A DNA stretch of 64,000 nt, taken from Paralithodes platypus. Taxonomy: Eukaryota > Arthropoda > Malacostraca > Decapoda > Lithodidae. Positions within the stretch are counted from its first letter, which is position 1. The number at the start of each line of letters is the position of its first letter. The notes beneath the pieces are model-generated. The model did not search any database and had not been told where the DNA came from. It saw nothing but the letters and a program-made list of their open reading frames with translations. Positions 43,100 to 53,716 of the stretch are shown here, piece by piece. The stretch is taken from positions 5,455,119-5,519,118 of the forward strand of contig CM064573.1 in NCBI GenBank assembly GCA_032716605.1, in the 5' to 3' direction. Both the position numbers and the translations under genes were made by a program.

Positions 43100-45002
43100 T
43101 CCCTGGCATTCCCAAGAGCAGGTATCGATGAGGTGAATAACCACATGTGGAAAGAATGGCTACGAATCTTGCCCGAGAGTGTGGTGGACCATTTCTCCAT
43201 TCATGAGCGGCAGGGCATGGAGAGAGATCACACCAAAATAAGGAGGATTCTCACCAAGTCCATGTCAACATAACAACAACAAACACTACTCGCTTTGAAA
43301 AGGGTGCCCACCAAACTATGCTACAACCACGAGCGCTCCCAGCCCAAGTACTCCCCCTATCCCACTAATAACAGGTGGAACAGGGATGAGGAATCTCCTC
43401 CCACACCTAGGAGAAGCTCCATTCCATTCCAACGCGATTTAGTGAGGATGGATCAACTTGGAGGCCATGCAGCAATGGCAAGTGTACGGTGTACGAGATG
43501 CAGAATTTACAGCGTCAGTGTGATGGAAACGCCATCATCCGCCCCAGCCCTCAGTACCAACGTAAATCGGATATTTTCATATTTGTTTTCACCAACCCAC
43601 CAATTAATTTTACAAATATACCTAACTAATGAAATCAATGAAAGTAATACCAGAAAAACAAAAGGATGGCGGCAGCCAAACATGAGGAGCTTCTAGCATC
43701 CTAAGCTGAGGAAGAGCCACTCAAGGATGTGATCAATGAACAATTTAAATTGCTAGAAGTGACAGAGCAGGAAGGACAGAAGGATTTTTAGAGAGTCCCC
43801 CCTTAACCATTATGTTGGCGGGGGCCCTGACCTTAAAATCCCCAGTCTCTAATCCGTTGCAAATCATTGGGTTACGTGTACTACTATTAGTCGACCCAGG
43901 TGCTACACGCTCTTGTCTCTACACCAGGTTCTACGAGAGGCACCAAGGCAGGTTTGGGCATTTACTTCCATCTTCCGTAAACCTGATAGGCGCCGGCGAT
44001 GAAGCTCTAATGTTAAAAGGAGAAACAAGACCAGTCTCCGTAACCACCCCAGATCCTGCTATTCACACCGACCACCCTTTCATAATTTTCAATTCCATCT
44101 GCACCAGATATGCTGGTTATCTAGGGTTGGACTTACTAGAGAGGCAAGGCTCCTGTATCGACTCTGCCGGGCGCCACTTATCTTTCGGTGAAACAAAAAA
44201 GCAAAAAACAAAACAAACAAGAGCAACCTATCATAGAGACAACATACTCTTCCAATAAGACCAGGAAAGAGACAAAACACGTCATTGCTCAAGCAATCTT
44301 GCCAAACAATATAACTATCCCAGTCGACCACCAGATCTGGGTTGCCTTAAATACCCACCACCACCAAGATATGATGTTCAACCCGGTAATAGAACAACCT
44401 TATGCCACCCTGTGTACCCTCTCTCCAGTTATGCTTCTGGCACACTCCACGGCCATCAGGATTGCCAATGTGTCGGGAAAACCACTCACCCTTCCTTGAG
44501 GATTCGTAATGGGGGAATTGGAAAATATTTGATGAAATTCCCCTTCCAAACACAGACGAACAGACATCAACATAAAAAAACTCTGCACCTATCCTACCTA
44601 CTATCCCTGAAGATCTAATCGAGACACAGAAACAGGAGCTGCTATATCTACTCTTTCAGTACCAAGATGTCTTTGCCCAACATCCTGAAGACATTGGACG
44701 CACCCACATAGTAAATAATTCGATTTATACGAAAGATCTGCCCCTGAAACAACCATCTAGGCAGAAAAAACCCATTCAATGCATTGAATAAGACCAACAG
44801 TTGCAAGATATGCTCCAGGCAGGATTTATAGCACCTTCCACTAGCCCTTGGCCATCTCTTGTTGTATTGGTTAGAACAAAATATAGGACTACCAGATTCT
44901 GCGTCGATTATCATCATCTAAATGACGTCACAATCAGTTCGCCACCCCCTTGCTGCGGATCGACGATTCCCTAGATTCATTATTCGGCTGTAAATGGTTT
45001 TC
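43100..45002 (+). pseudogene. Old Ty3/gypsy element: gag, protease and first part of RT
   Basis: The gag-like part (43130-43700) has WKEWLRILPESVVDHFSIHE and a knuckle-like CYNHERSQPKYS. The protease (43812-44258) has LLLVDPGATRSCLY, where the usual DTGA/DSGA active site reads DPGA, so it would be inactive. RT begins near 44600 with ELLYLLFQYQDVFAQHPEDI and reaches GFIAPSTSPWPSLVVLV and FCVDYHHLNDVT before the frame is cut at 45006 by another LTR element. Many stops are present. The continuation is at 52566-53716, then 56691-58200. Confidence 0.78.
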
Positions 45003-45006
45003 GACC

Positions 45007-46538
45007 TGTTACGTATCTTGACCCTCAAGTGGTTAACTTGATGAATCTAGATAGCACAGAGATATATATTAAGGTATCAGTCAGCTGAAGGCAAAACAAA
45101 AGTAAAATCTAATAACATTATTTCCTGTTGTTGCTTCCTTTCCTTTTGGATCTTAGGACTTGGTATCCTTTATTGACTGATACTCTTTAATTATGAAAAA
45201 TACTGAAACTAATTAAAGTCATGTAGTATTTATAAAGAATTATTATTTAACCGAAGCTTAGTAGGCTATGGTTATGAACCGAATAAGTTATATCTAAAGA
45301 AGGACTATTAATTCTATAAAAAGTCTTGAAAGATAAATATTAAAGTAAGAATATTTCTGTCTCTTACCCTTTTTGAAATGAATAAATAGTTTTCTTATGT
45401 CCTTTTATTTATATTTAATGTAGTTATTATTCTTGGTTCTTGTCTTACGTTAATAGTATTATATTATTATTATCATCAGGATTAATATCAAAGTCCCATA
45501 AAAAGTTAGATATATATTTAATAATTAGTTAAATGTATTTCTTAACCACGTAACATTGAGGTTTGATTTATGAGTAAATTAAGTTACAGGATCGCTTCAT
45601 AGATTCGATTCAGGTCTCACTCAAATAATATGAAAAGCAAATATAATATTTTGAAGCTAAAAGAATTTTCTTCAGCTTAGGAAATCACTAGAAGTAACAT
45701 TAAAACAGCCATGTTAGTCTAAGGCGATATTACTAATAAGAGACAATAGTATCACCGTACTAAGCACCGTTAAGCAATGTAAGCTTAATTAAAAGAAAAT
45801 GAAAGAACTCGTAAGTATTAATATAAAACAATAGTATTACTTTCATCATAACCCAATTACTTAAAGAGTTGCTTTAGTCCACAAGTCAGTCAACTAAAAT
45901 AGTTAAGTACATAATAGTAGCGTTAACGTTAATTCCCAATCAAATAGTTAAGTACATAATAGTAGCGTTAACGTTAATTCCCAATCAAATAGTTAAGTAC
46001 ATAATAGTAGCATTAACGTTAATTCCCAATCACATGTCTCACTAACCAACATAACGTAAGTGTTTACACCGAACACACTTAACACACACTTATATAATCT
46101 GACTAACAGTCACAATCCCAGTATAATACTTCACCCCGTCTTCCTCCAGCTGCAAGTTCACCTTCCCAACTCCAAATGAGACTGATTTGAATGCCCATTA
46201 CTCGGGTCTTATATACTAAACAATGATGGTGTAGGAACGAATCAGGAGGCAGTTGATGGTGCGCGCCCCAATCACAGCTCCTCGAGTTGCGTAGCAAGTG
46301 CGTGGTCCAATAGAGTCTCCTGGCGTCGATCATACGTCATAGCGTCGGGTCATTGAAGTAGTTTGCAGGGTCCCCTATGACTCACGCAGGTGTGAAGGCT
46401 TGTTTGCTGGTATGCGGACGAGCTGATTTACCCCTCGCTGGTTCGCTCGCTGGTCTGCTTCGCCGCCTGGGTAGTTTGGCACTCCTTCAACTCTTAATTC
46501 TAACTCTTAAATAAACATACAGGGCTCCGTATGTTAGA
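45007..46538 (-). repeat. 3' LTR of the Gmr1-like element
   Basis: 1532 bp. In element orientation it starts TCTAACATACGG and ends GATACGTAACA. It contains three tandem copies of a 45 bp unit (TAGCGTTAACGTTAATTCCC core) near 45895-46035. By eye about 25 substitutions separate it from the other LTR, pointing to a fairly recent insertion. Confidence 0.9.
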
Positions 46539-46555
46539 CCTCCCCCCTAGAAAAG
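46539..46555 (-). other. Polypurine tract of the Gmr1-like element
   Basis: Minus strand CTTTTCTAGGGGGGAGG lies directly next to the 3' LTR, the expected position for the plus-strand primer. Confidence 0.7.
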
Positions 46556-46739
46556 AGTTTACGTATATTTTTTGAGTATATATTTTTCAAAAAATATTTT
46601 ACTTTTTATTTAATACTCAAAAAATATTTTTTGAGTATAGTACATAATATTAAACATAATACATAAATAGATTCACCACCAGATTGGCAACAGCAAGATT
46701 ATAATGAGGATATAATAAGGATATCACCCAAAGTAGGCA

Positions 46740-47239
46740 ACGTCTCCAGGTACCACATCAGAACATAGCCGGAACGTAGCTGGAGCGTTATTCGAACTGC
46801 AAGGCATCTCACAGCTGAAGGCTTGACAGCGCACTACTAAAGCATGATATTTACCTCGCTACAAGGGAGAGCTAATTGCCAAAATCCTCGCATTAAGTTT
46901 ATCTTACTGCTGTATGAGGCCAACCTGGTAAATGTAATCTTTGATCCGTGGCAGTGGGTAGGTATCGTTCTTTGTGACAACATTAACTTGCCTATAGTCC
47001 ATACATAACCTATGGCTCCCGTCTGGCTTTGGCACAAGTATGACCGGACTACTCCACTGGCTTAAGGCCCTTGTGATCAGCTTGTTTGATAACATAAAGT
47101 CAAGCTCGACCTGCAGTATACTCCTGCGTTGTGGCGAGACACGGTAGGGGGATAGTTTAATGGGAGTTGCATCCCCTACGTTTATGTCGTGCACGGCCAA
47201 AGAAGTGAGCCCTGGAGTATGACGGAACACACTGGGAGA
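46740..47239 (-). pseudogene. Truncated reverse transcriptase of the Gmr1-like element
   Basis: Follows the integrase after one in-frame TAG (47237-47239). It reads VHDINVGDATPIKLSPYRVS, LITRALSQWSSPVILVPKPD, CMDYRQVNVVTKNDTYPLPR, then after a frameshift near 46915 SKINLMRGFWQLAL, and after more damage NAPATF. The catalytic YxDD box, thumb and RNase H are missing. Sequence between the break and the polypurine tract (46560-46740) is AT-rich and non-coding. Confidence 0.82.
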
Positions 47240-50200
47240 CTAAGATAAAACAGAGATTAGTTGGTTCGCTTGATCAGAGGGAAGATGACATAGTTTAGAT
47301 GGTAATTCCCCCCAAGCTACTGAATTATACTGAAAGTTGGATAGGCTACATGACAAGTCAAAGTCTGCATGGATACCTTCAGGCTCTGGAACAGTCTGTT
47401 GCGGGTCAGTAAGAGAACTGAAGACTTCGTCCGCACCAGGCTGTCCACAGGTCCTGACATTCACTGCCACAGTGGGAGAATCTGGAGGAGAGGAATCAGG
47501 GGACCTATGGTAGGGTTTCAACATATTTATATGGAATACTTGCGTGGGCTTTCTCCTGTCTGGGGTAGTCACTAGATAATTGGTAATGCTCTCCCTCTGA
47601 ATGATCTTATATGGGCCCCTGAACTTGGCAGATAAAGGTTGGCCAAAAAGGGGGAGCTGGACCAAAACCTCATCACCGGGCTGATACTCCCTCTCACAGG
47701 CTTTTCTGTCATACCAGTTCTTCATGGAGCTTTTAGCCACTGTCAAGTTTTGAGCGGCAAACTCACATAAGGATCTCAGCCGGGTTTTGAAATCTGAAAC
47801 ATACTTGAGGAGGTTTTGGTTCCCCTCCTGGCCAACTAGGCTATCCTGCAATAGTTGCAAAGGACCTCTTACCTGGTGACCGAAAACTAGCTCATTAGGG
47901 GAAAAACCCAGGGATTCAGTTGGAACCTCACGAGTAGCAAATAAAAGAAAAGGTACCCCCTTATCCCACTCAACTCCGGTCTCTGTACAATACTTATGCA
48001 ACATTCCTTTTAATGTCTGATGATATCGTTCGAGAACCCCTTGACTCTCTGGGTGGTAGGTGCTAGACTTAACATGCTCGATACCCAACTCCTTCAGAGA
48101 CTGCTGGAAAATGTTAGAGGTAAAATTAGGTCCTTGATCACTTTGCACCTCATGGGGGAAACCCATTCTGGTGAAGAATTTGAGCAGTTCCTTGATGACA
48201 GTTGGAGCAGAGGTAGTCCTTAAGGGTATAGCCTCTGGGTAGCGAGTTGCCATGTCCATAATAGTTAATAAATAAATGTTACCTTGGGAAGCCTTAGGCA
48301 ATGGGCCTACAATGTCCACTACCACCCGAGTAAAAGGATTCTCGAAGACGGGCAAGGGCACCAGAGGATGTACAGGCACCTTCTGATTGGGTTTTCCTGT
48401 CATCTGGCAAGTGTGACACACTCTACAAAACTCCACTACATCTGCACGCATTCCTGGCCAGTAAAAGTGGGCTCTGATTCTGTCTAGAGTTTTTCTCACA
48501 CCTAGGTGTCCTGCCAATGGTATACAATGTGCCATTTCCAAGATATCTCTACGACAAGGTTTGGGGACTACTACTTGATGGACGTCCCAGGCCCCGTCAT
48601 CGATTGGTCTGTGTGGCTGTCTCCATCTACGCCACAATACTCCTCCTTTGAGGTAGAAACATTCACCACCCTCCTTCTCACATTCCTCTTCACTCACGGC
48701 CCTGGCAGCTAACTCCTTGCATTCACTATCATCTCTCTGTAGCTCTACCAGGCCACTAGGACAATTTGGAGGGGTTTCATGGTCATCGTTAGGGTCAAGA
48801 TGAGCCATAAAGGTGTCAGATAAATCCACCTCAGTCACATCATCAGGCACAGTTGGAGCGTCATTCACACTCTCATCATCCCTTTCATCAACTCTTACAT
48901 TCGGTACATTTCTGTCTGAGGGAACTGCTACTTGAGACATTGAACGTGTGACAGCACACACAGGGAAAACTGTTGGCATCTCCTTTTCGAGCTCACCGAT
49001 TAGTGGCTCGTTAACAGGGGAAAGTGACAAAATGGGGTCTGGTCGGACCTTCTCACCTGCTACATCATTCCCCAAAAGAAGTGTTACCCCGGGCACAGGG
49101 ATATCTTGGGACCTACACAAAGCTATGGTGGCCTCACCCTGTAGTAACTCACATTCAATTTCGCCTTTTACCAAGTATGCATAAAATTGGCCTCCAGCAC
49201 CTCTCATTACAACTGATTCGCCAGGTGGGTACTCAGTGTAAGGATTCACCATGAGGGTGCTAGTAGAACCTGTGTCTCTCAGAATTTTTACCTCATGCAT
49301 ACAACCATTTAATCTCACGTTGCCAGATGAAATAAAGGGACGGTAACTGTCCTGCACTGATGATGAAATTATTATTGGCTTAACCCTAGTGGGTTGCACC
49401 ACGCATGCTACTACACTCCTGTCTAGATGATTTACGTTAGCTGCTAGGTACTCCTTCTGTCGGGAGTCCTGTATTAAAGGAACTTTGGGTGCTAGGGACT
49501 CCTTCTGTCGGGAGTCCTGCATTAAAGGAACTTTTGGTGCTAGGTACTCCTTCTGTCGGGAGTCCTGCATTAAAGGCACATATGGAATTTGAGATACGGC
49601 GGCAACTGTCTGCCCTGATCTCTCTGTTCTCTCCTTGGCCCAGCACTGATAAGCTAGGTGGCCTTTCATGCCACAAAAGGTACATACTTTAGGGGATACG
49701 GGAACGTTCCCTCTTTGAGCATTACTATTAATTTGGGCCCCACCTCTGTTACCATTGCCCTGAGTCGCATTTTTAGTTGGGGGAATAATTCTATTTTGGC
49801 TAGCTGGGGAAGACGTTACAGGCTTGTGACTGGGTCTGTCAGATTTGTGATTGAGATACTTAAAATTAGAACTAGAATTATCGTAGGGCTTCTTTCCACG
49901 AAATTTGTTGTTGAGCACGTATGTGTCAGCCATGTCAGCGGCGTCGGCAAGACAATCTACCTTTTTCCCCCTTAAATGATAGGCTACAGAAGAATCAATT
50001 TTCCATAGGAAATTTTCTAACAGGACCAACTCCTTCAGATCGTTGTAGCTTGTGACTTTCTTACTCTTGACCCAATGATTGAAAGTTTTAGTCATGGTCC
50101 TGGCAAATACCTTATGGGTTTCTTCTACTTTCTTCTGGTTTTTACGGAAAGATTGCCTGTAAGCCTCAGGCTGCAATTGGTAGGTTTTTTGGATAGCTTC

Positions 50201-50839
50201 TTTGAGATTGTCATAATCCTGCCTAACCTCTGCTACTTCTGACAAATACGTGGCTCGAGCCTGCCCTGTCAAAACGGTTTGTAACATAAAAGGCCATTGA
50301 TCTCTTGTCCACTTCATACCTCCAGCAACTTCCTCAAACAAAACAAAGAAATCCTGCACATTATCCTCAGTGAAAGGTGGAATGACACTAGTCATAGTCA
50401 ATCCCAGAGGGGGAGCAATTACGGGAGCATTTGTATCGACATTTAGTTGAGCTATACGATATTGATATTCACATTTTATGCTGGCTTCTTCGGTATTTGC
50501 TTTTATTCTGGCTTCTTCGGTATTTGCTCTTGCTTTTATTCTGGCTAGTTCTAGTTCGAATATTTGATCACCGGTCAAACCATGTGGCAATTGTTCATCA
50601 AGTTGGCTAGATTTACTCGGGATCCCACCAACTGCTCCGTCACCCTCCTCACCTTCTACAGGGAACAGGTGGGTTTTTATGGTCTGAGCCACCTCTACTT
50701 TGGACATGTTTGAGACAGTTAACTGGAGATGCGAGGCAAGTACTTTCAGTTCGGATTTTGACAGACAGTCAATATCAGGGGCTGTGGGGTCTGATTCTAT
50801 GAAAACTCGAGCATCTTCGTCAATAATTAGATGAGGCAT
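47240..50839 (-). CDS. Gag-protease-integrase polyprotein of the Gmr1-like element
   Basis: 1199 residues, uninterrupted. The N-terminal gag has charged repeats (IKARANTEEARIKANTEEAS) and a capsid-like segment (WPFMLQTVLTGQARATYLSE). The CCHC knuckle CTFCGMKGHLAYQC is at about residue 385, followed by three 17-residue repeats (VPLMQDSRQKEYLAPK type, encoded at 49437-49590). The aspartic protease centre LRDTGSTSTLM is at about residue 525. An HHCC zinc finger (HLGVRKTLDRIRAHFYWPGM then CRVCHTC) begins at about 780. The DDE integrase core has VVVDIVGPLP, SDQGPNFTSN and GVLERYHQTL, and a GPY/F module (FRGPYKI) lies near 1075. No RT lies between protease and integrase. It drives packaging, maturation and integration of the element. 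Confidence 0.9.
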   Translation of the reverse strand: MPHLIIDEDARVFIESDPTAPDIDCLSKSELKVLASHLQLTVSNMSKVEVAQTIKTHLFPVEGEEGDGAVGGIPSKSSQLDEQLPHGLTGDQIFELELARIKARANTEEARIKANTEEASIKCEYQYRIAQLNVDTNAPVIAPPLGLTMTSVIPPFTEDNVQDFFVLFEEVAGGMKWTRDQWPFMLQTVLTGQARATYLSEVAEVRQDYDNLKEAIQKTYQLQPEAYRQSFRKNQKKVEETHKVFARTMTKTFNHWVKSKKVTSYNDLKELVLLENFLWKIDSSVAYHLRGKKVDCLADAADMADTYVLNNKFRGKKPYDNSSSNFKYLNHKSDRPSHKPVTSSPASQNRIIPPTKNATQGNGNRGGAQINSNAQRGNVPVSPKVCTFCGMKGHLAYQCWAKERTERSGQTVAAVSQIPYVPLMQDSRQKEYLAPKVPLMQDSRQKESLAPKVPLIQDSRQKEYLAANVNHLDRSVVACVVQPTRVKPIIISSSVQDSYRPFISSGNVRLNGCMHEVKILRDTGSTSTLMVNPYTEYPPGESVVMRGAGGQFYAYLVKGEIECELLQGEATIALCRSQDIPVPGVTLLLGNDVAGEKVRPDPILSLSPVNEPLIGELEKEMPTVFPVCAVTRSMSQVAVPSDRNVPNVRVDERDDESVNDAPTVPDDVTEVDLSDTFMAHLDPNDDHETPPNCPSGLVELQRDDSECKELAARAVSEEECEKEGGECFYLKGGVLWRRWRQPHRPIDDGAWDVHQVVVPKPCRRDILEMAHCIPLAGHLGVRKTLDRIRAHFYWPGMRADVVEFCRVCHTCQMTGKPNQKVPVHPLVPLPVFENPFTRVVVDIVGPLPKASQGNIYLLTIMDMATRYPEAIPLRTTSAPTVIKELLKFFTRMGFPHEVQSDQGPNFTSNIFQQSLKELGIEHVKSSTYHPESQGVLERYHQTLKGMLHKYCTETGVEWDKGVPFLLFATREVPTESLGFSPNELVFGHQVRGPLQLLQDSLVGQEGNQNLLKYVSDFKTRLRSLCEFAAQNLTVAKSSMKNWYDRKACEREYQPGDEVLVQLPLFGQPLSAKFRGPYKIIQRESITNYLVTTPDRRKPTQVFHINMLKPYHRSPDSSPPDSPTVAVNVRTCGQPGADEVFSSLTDPQQTVPEPEGIHADFDLSCSLSNFQYNSVAWGELPSKLCHLPSDQANQLISVLS

Positions 50840-50908
50840 GATTAATATTTGATTTTTAAGTAGTGAAACTGTAATGAAACTGAGTGAAACTGTATGAAAC
50901 GAATCCTG

Positions 50909-50926
50909 GCGAGGTCGCCACTCTTC
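50909..50926 (-). other. Primer-binding site candidate
   Basis: Six bases inside the 5' LTR, the minus strand reads TGGCGACC, which begins with the TGG complement of a tRNA CCA end. The tRNA species cannot be named from eight bases. Confidence 0.5.
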
Positions 50927-52565
50927 TGTTACGTATCTTGATCCTCAAGTGGTTAACTTGATGAATCTAGATAGCACAGAGATATATATTAAGGTATCAG
51001 TCAGCTGAAGGTAAAACAAAAGTAAAATCTAATAAAATTATTTCCTGTTGTTGCTTCCTTTCCTTTTGGATCTTAGGACTTGGTATCCTTTATTGACTGA
51101 TACTCTTTAATTATGAAAAATACTGAAACTAATTAAAGTCATGTAGTATTTATAAAGAATTATTATTTAACCGAAGCTTAGTAGGCTATGGTTATGAACC
51201 GAATAAGTTATATCTAAAGAAGGACTATTAATTCTATAAAAAGTCTTGAAAGATAAATATTAAAGTAAGAATATTTCTGTCTCTTACCCTTTTTGAAATG
51301 AATAAATAGTTTTCTTATGTCCTTTTATTTATATTTAATGTAGTTATTATTCTTGGTTCTTGTCTTACGTTAATAGTATTATATTATTATCATCAGGATT
51401 AATATCAAAGTCACATAAGAAGTTAGATATATATTTAATAATTAGTTAAATGTATTTCTTAACCACGTAACATTGAGGTTTGATTTATGAGTAAATTAAG
51501 TTACAGGATCGCTTCATAGATTCGATTCAGGTCTCACTCAAATAATATGAAAAGCAAAAATAATATTTTGAAGCTAAAAGAATTTTCTTCAGCTTAGGAA
51601 ATCACTAGAAGTAACATTAAAACAGCCATGTTAGTCTAAGGCGATATTACTAATAAGAGACAATAGTATCACCGTACTAAGCACCGTTAAGCAATGTAAG
51701 CTTAATTAAAAGAAAATGAAAGAACTCTTAAGTATTAATATAAAACAATAGTATTACTTTCATCATAACCCAATTACTTAAAGAGTTGCTTTAGTCCACA
51801 AGTCAGTCAACTAAAATAGTTAAGTACATAATAGTAGCGTTAACGTTAATACAGTAGCGTTAACGTTAATTCCCTATCAAATAGTTAAGTACATAATAGT
51901 AGCGTTAACGTTAATTCCCAATAAAATAGTTAAGTACATAATAGTAGCGTTAACGTTAATTCCCAATCAAAAAGTTAAGTACATAATAGTAGCGTTAACG
52001 TTAATTCCCAATCAAAAAGTTAAGTACATAATAGTAGCATTAACGTTAATTCCCAATCACATATCTCACTAACCAACATAACGTAAGTGTTTACACCGAA
52101 CACACTAAACACACACTTATATAATCTGACTGACAGTCACAATCCCATTATAATACTTCACCCCGTCTTCCTCCAGCTGCAAGTTCACCTTCCCAACTCC
52201 AAATGAGACTGATTTGAATGCCCATTACTCGGGTCTTATATACTAAACAATGATGGTGTAGGAATGAATCAGGAGGCGGTTGATGGTGCGCGCCCCAATC
52301 ACAGCTCCTCGAGTTGCGTAGCAGGTGCGTGGTCCAATAGAGTCTCCTGGCGTCGATCATACGTCGTAGCGTCGGGTCATCGAAGTAGTTTGCAGGGTCC
52401 CCTATGACGCACGCAGGTGTGAAGGCTTCTTTGCTGGTATGCGGACGAGCTGGTTTCCCACGAGCTGGTTTGCTCGCTGGTCTGCTTCGCTGCCTGGGTA
52501 GTTTGGCACTCCTTCAACTCTTAATTCTAACTCTTAAATAAACATACAGGGCTCCGTATGTCAGA
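50927..52565 (-). repeat. 5' LTR of the Gmr1-like element
   Basis: 1639 bp. In element orientation it starts TCTGACATACGG. It is longer than the 3' LTR mainly because the 45 bp internal unit is present in about five copies plus a partial one (51817-52060) instead of three. Confidence 0.9.
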
Positions 52566-53716
52566 GACCCTATACCTACAGGCCGGATATTGGCAAGTAC
52601 CATTAGCCACCAGCGGAGGCAAACTATTCGAATTCAAGTCTACTGTTTGGATTATGTGTTGGACCAGCCATCTGTCTAGACTGATGGAATCTGTTTTAAA
52701 GGGACTAGCGTGGGAAACATGAGTGACATACTTAGATGATGTAATCGTGTTCAGTAAATCCCGGACTGAGCACCTATCTCGACTTCAACAGGTCTTTCAA
52801 CGAATTCGTGAGGCAGGATTGAAATTAAAGCCCACAAAATGTACCATAGGTAGAGATACTGAAAATTACCTGGGGCACACCATATCACCATCGTGAAAGG
52901 GGTTTGATCCTTCTTAGGATTTATGGCTACTCCAGGATGTTTGTGAAATGTTTTGCAACCATTGCCAAGCCCTTTCACAATCTGACAAATAAACAAGAGG
53001 ATTTTACGTGGACCACTGAGAGACTGCAAGCTTTCGAAACCTTAAAAGAACACCTGACACAGTTGCATTCCCAGACTACACCCAACCATTCCGCCTCTAC
53101 ACTGACGTATCCTTGGTAGGGATAGGCGCCGTCCTTTGTCAATCCAGAGAAGGGCGAGACCATCTCATCGCGTGCGCCAGCCAGACCTTAACCAACACAG
53201 AGGTTAATTAAGCGGTTACTAAGCACGAGTGGGTTAGGGGTAATCTGGTTCCTCCAGCACTTCCGGGCATACTTGATCGGCGCTCAAGTGTCCATTCTAA
53301 CTGACCACCAGTCCCTACAATGGATCCGTAGATTGGAAACCAATAACGCTCTGGTGGCAAGATGGAGAGAGACCCTTGAAGAGTTCGATTTTGAAATATA
53401 TTATCGACTAGCCAAACTACACTCTAATGCCGATGCTCTATCAAGATTACCGATCAAATAAATCTTTACTGAAACACCAACGCTTCTGAAACAGAGGGAA
53501 GATAAAAACAAAAAATATAATTATAAAACAAAATGTTATCACTAATTTGGAAAGAATAGGTGACCTACTCTACACTGCCTAGGGGCACATAGTGACACCT
53601 AACCTAGCTGAGGAATTAATGAAGATACTACATGAACACAATAGCATACATCTCGGACAAAATAAATTAGTCCAGACATTCAACGCCATCAACTGGACAT
53701 CCAATCCCACTGTAAT
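52566..53716 (+). pseudogene. Old Ty3/gypsy element: rest of RT, RNase H and start of integrase
   Basis: Resumes with YLQAGYWQVPLATSGGKLFE, the catalytic YLDDVIVFS (52729), KPTKCTIGRDTENYLGHT, then FATIAKPFHNLTNKQEDFTW. RNase H follows: LYTDVSLVGIGAVLCQSREG and, after a frameshift near 53220, ILTDHQSLQWIRRLETNNAL to SNADALSRLPIK (stop 53461). At 53570 the zinc-binding N terminus of integrase begins (ILHEHNSIHLGQNKLVQTF). It stops at about 53716 where an unrelated 3 kb segment is inserted. Confidence 0.82.

Larger units (their letters stand above)
45007..52565 (-). mobile_element. Gmr1-like Ty3/gypsy LTR retrotransposon (IN before RT), 7.56 kb
   Basis: Two long near-identical LTRs flank an internal region with gag, protease, integrase and a truncated RT, all on the minus strand. 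GACC is duplicated at 45003-45006 and 52566-52569, and removing the element restores a continuous RT motif of the host gypsy element. Internal order gag-PR-IN-RT differs from ordinary Ty3/gypsy (PR-RT-RH-IN) and matches the Gmr1 group. The RT stops after the NAPATF region and no YxDD or RNase H is present, so this copy has a deletion and cannot be autonomous. Confidence 0.88.

Noticed and set aside
42904..43100. 5' LTR of the old gypsy element
   Set aside because: I looked for a matching sequence downstream near 58200-58990 and found none, so the LTR cannot be placed.
46103..46333. Frames inside the LTRs (46103-46333 and 52148-52360) as a small gene
   Set aside because: Identical frames in both LTRs of a retrotransposon, with no domain. 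LTR sequence is regulatory, not coding.
47369..49975. Several plus-strand frames of 60-100 codons over the Gmr1-like polyprotein
   Set aside because: Opposite-strand shadows of a long real coding frame.
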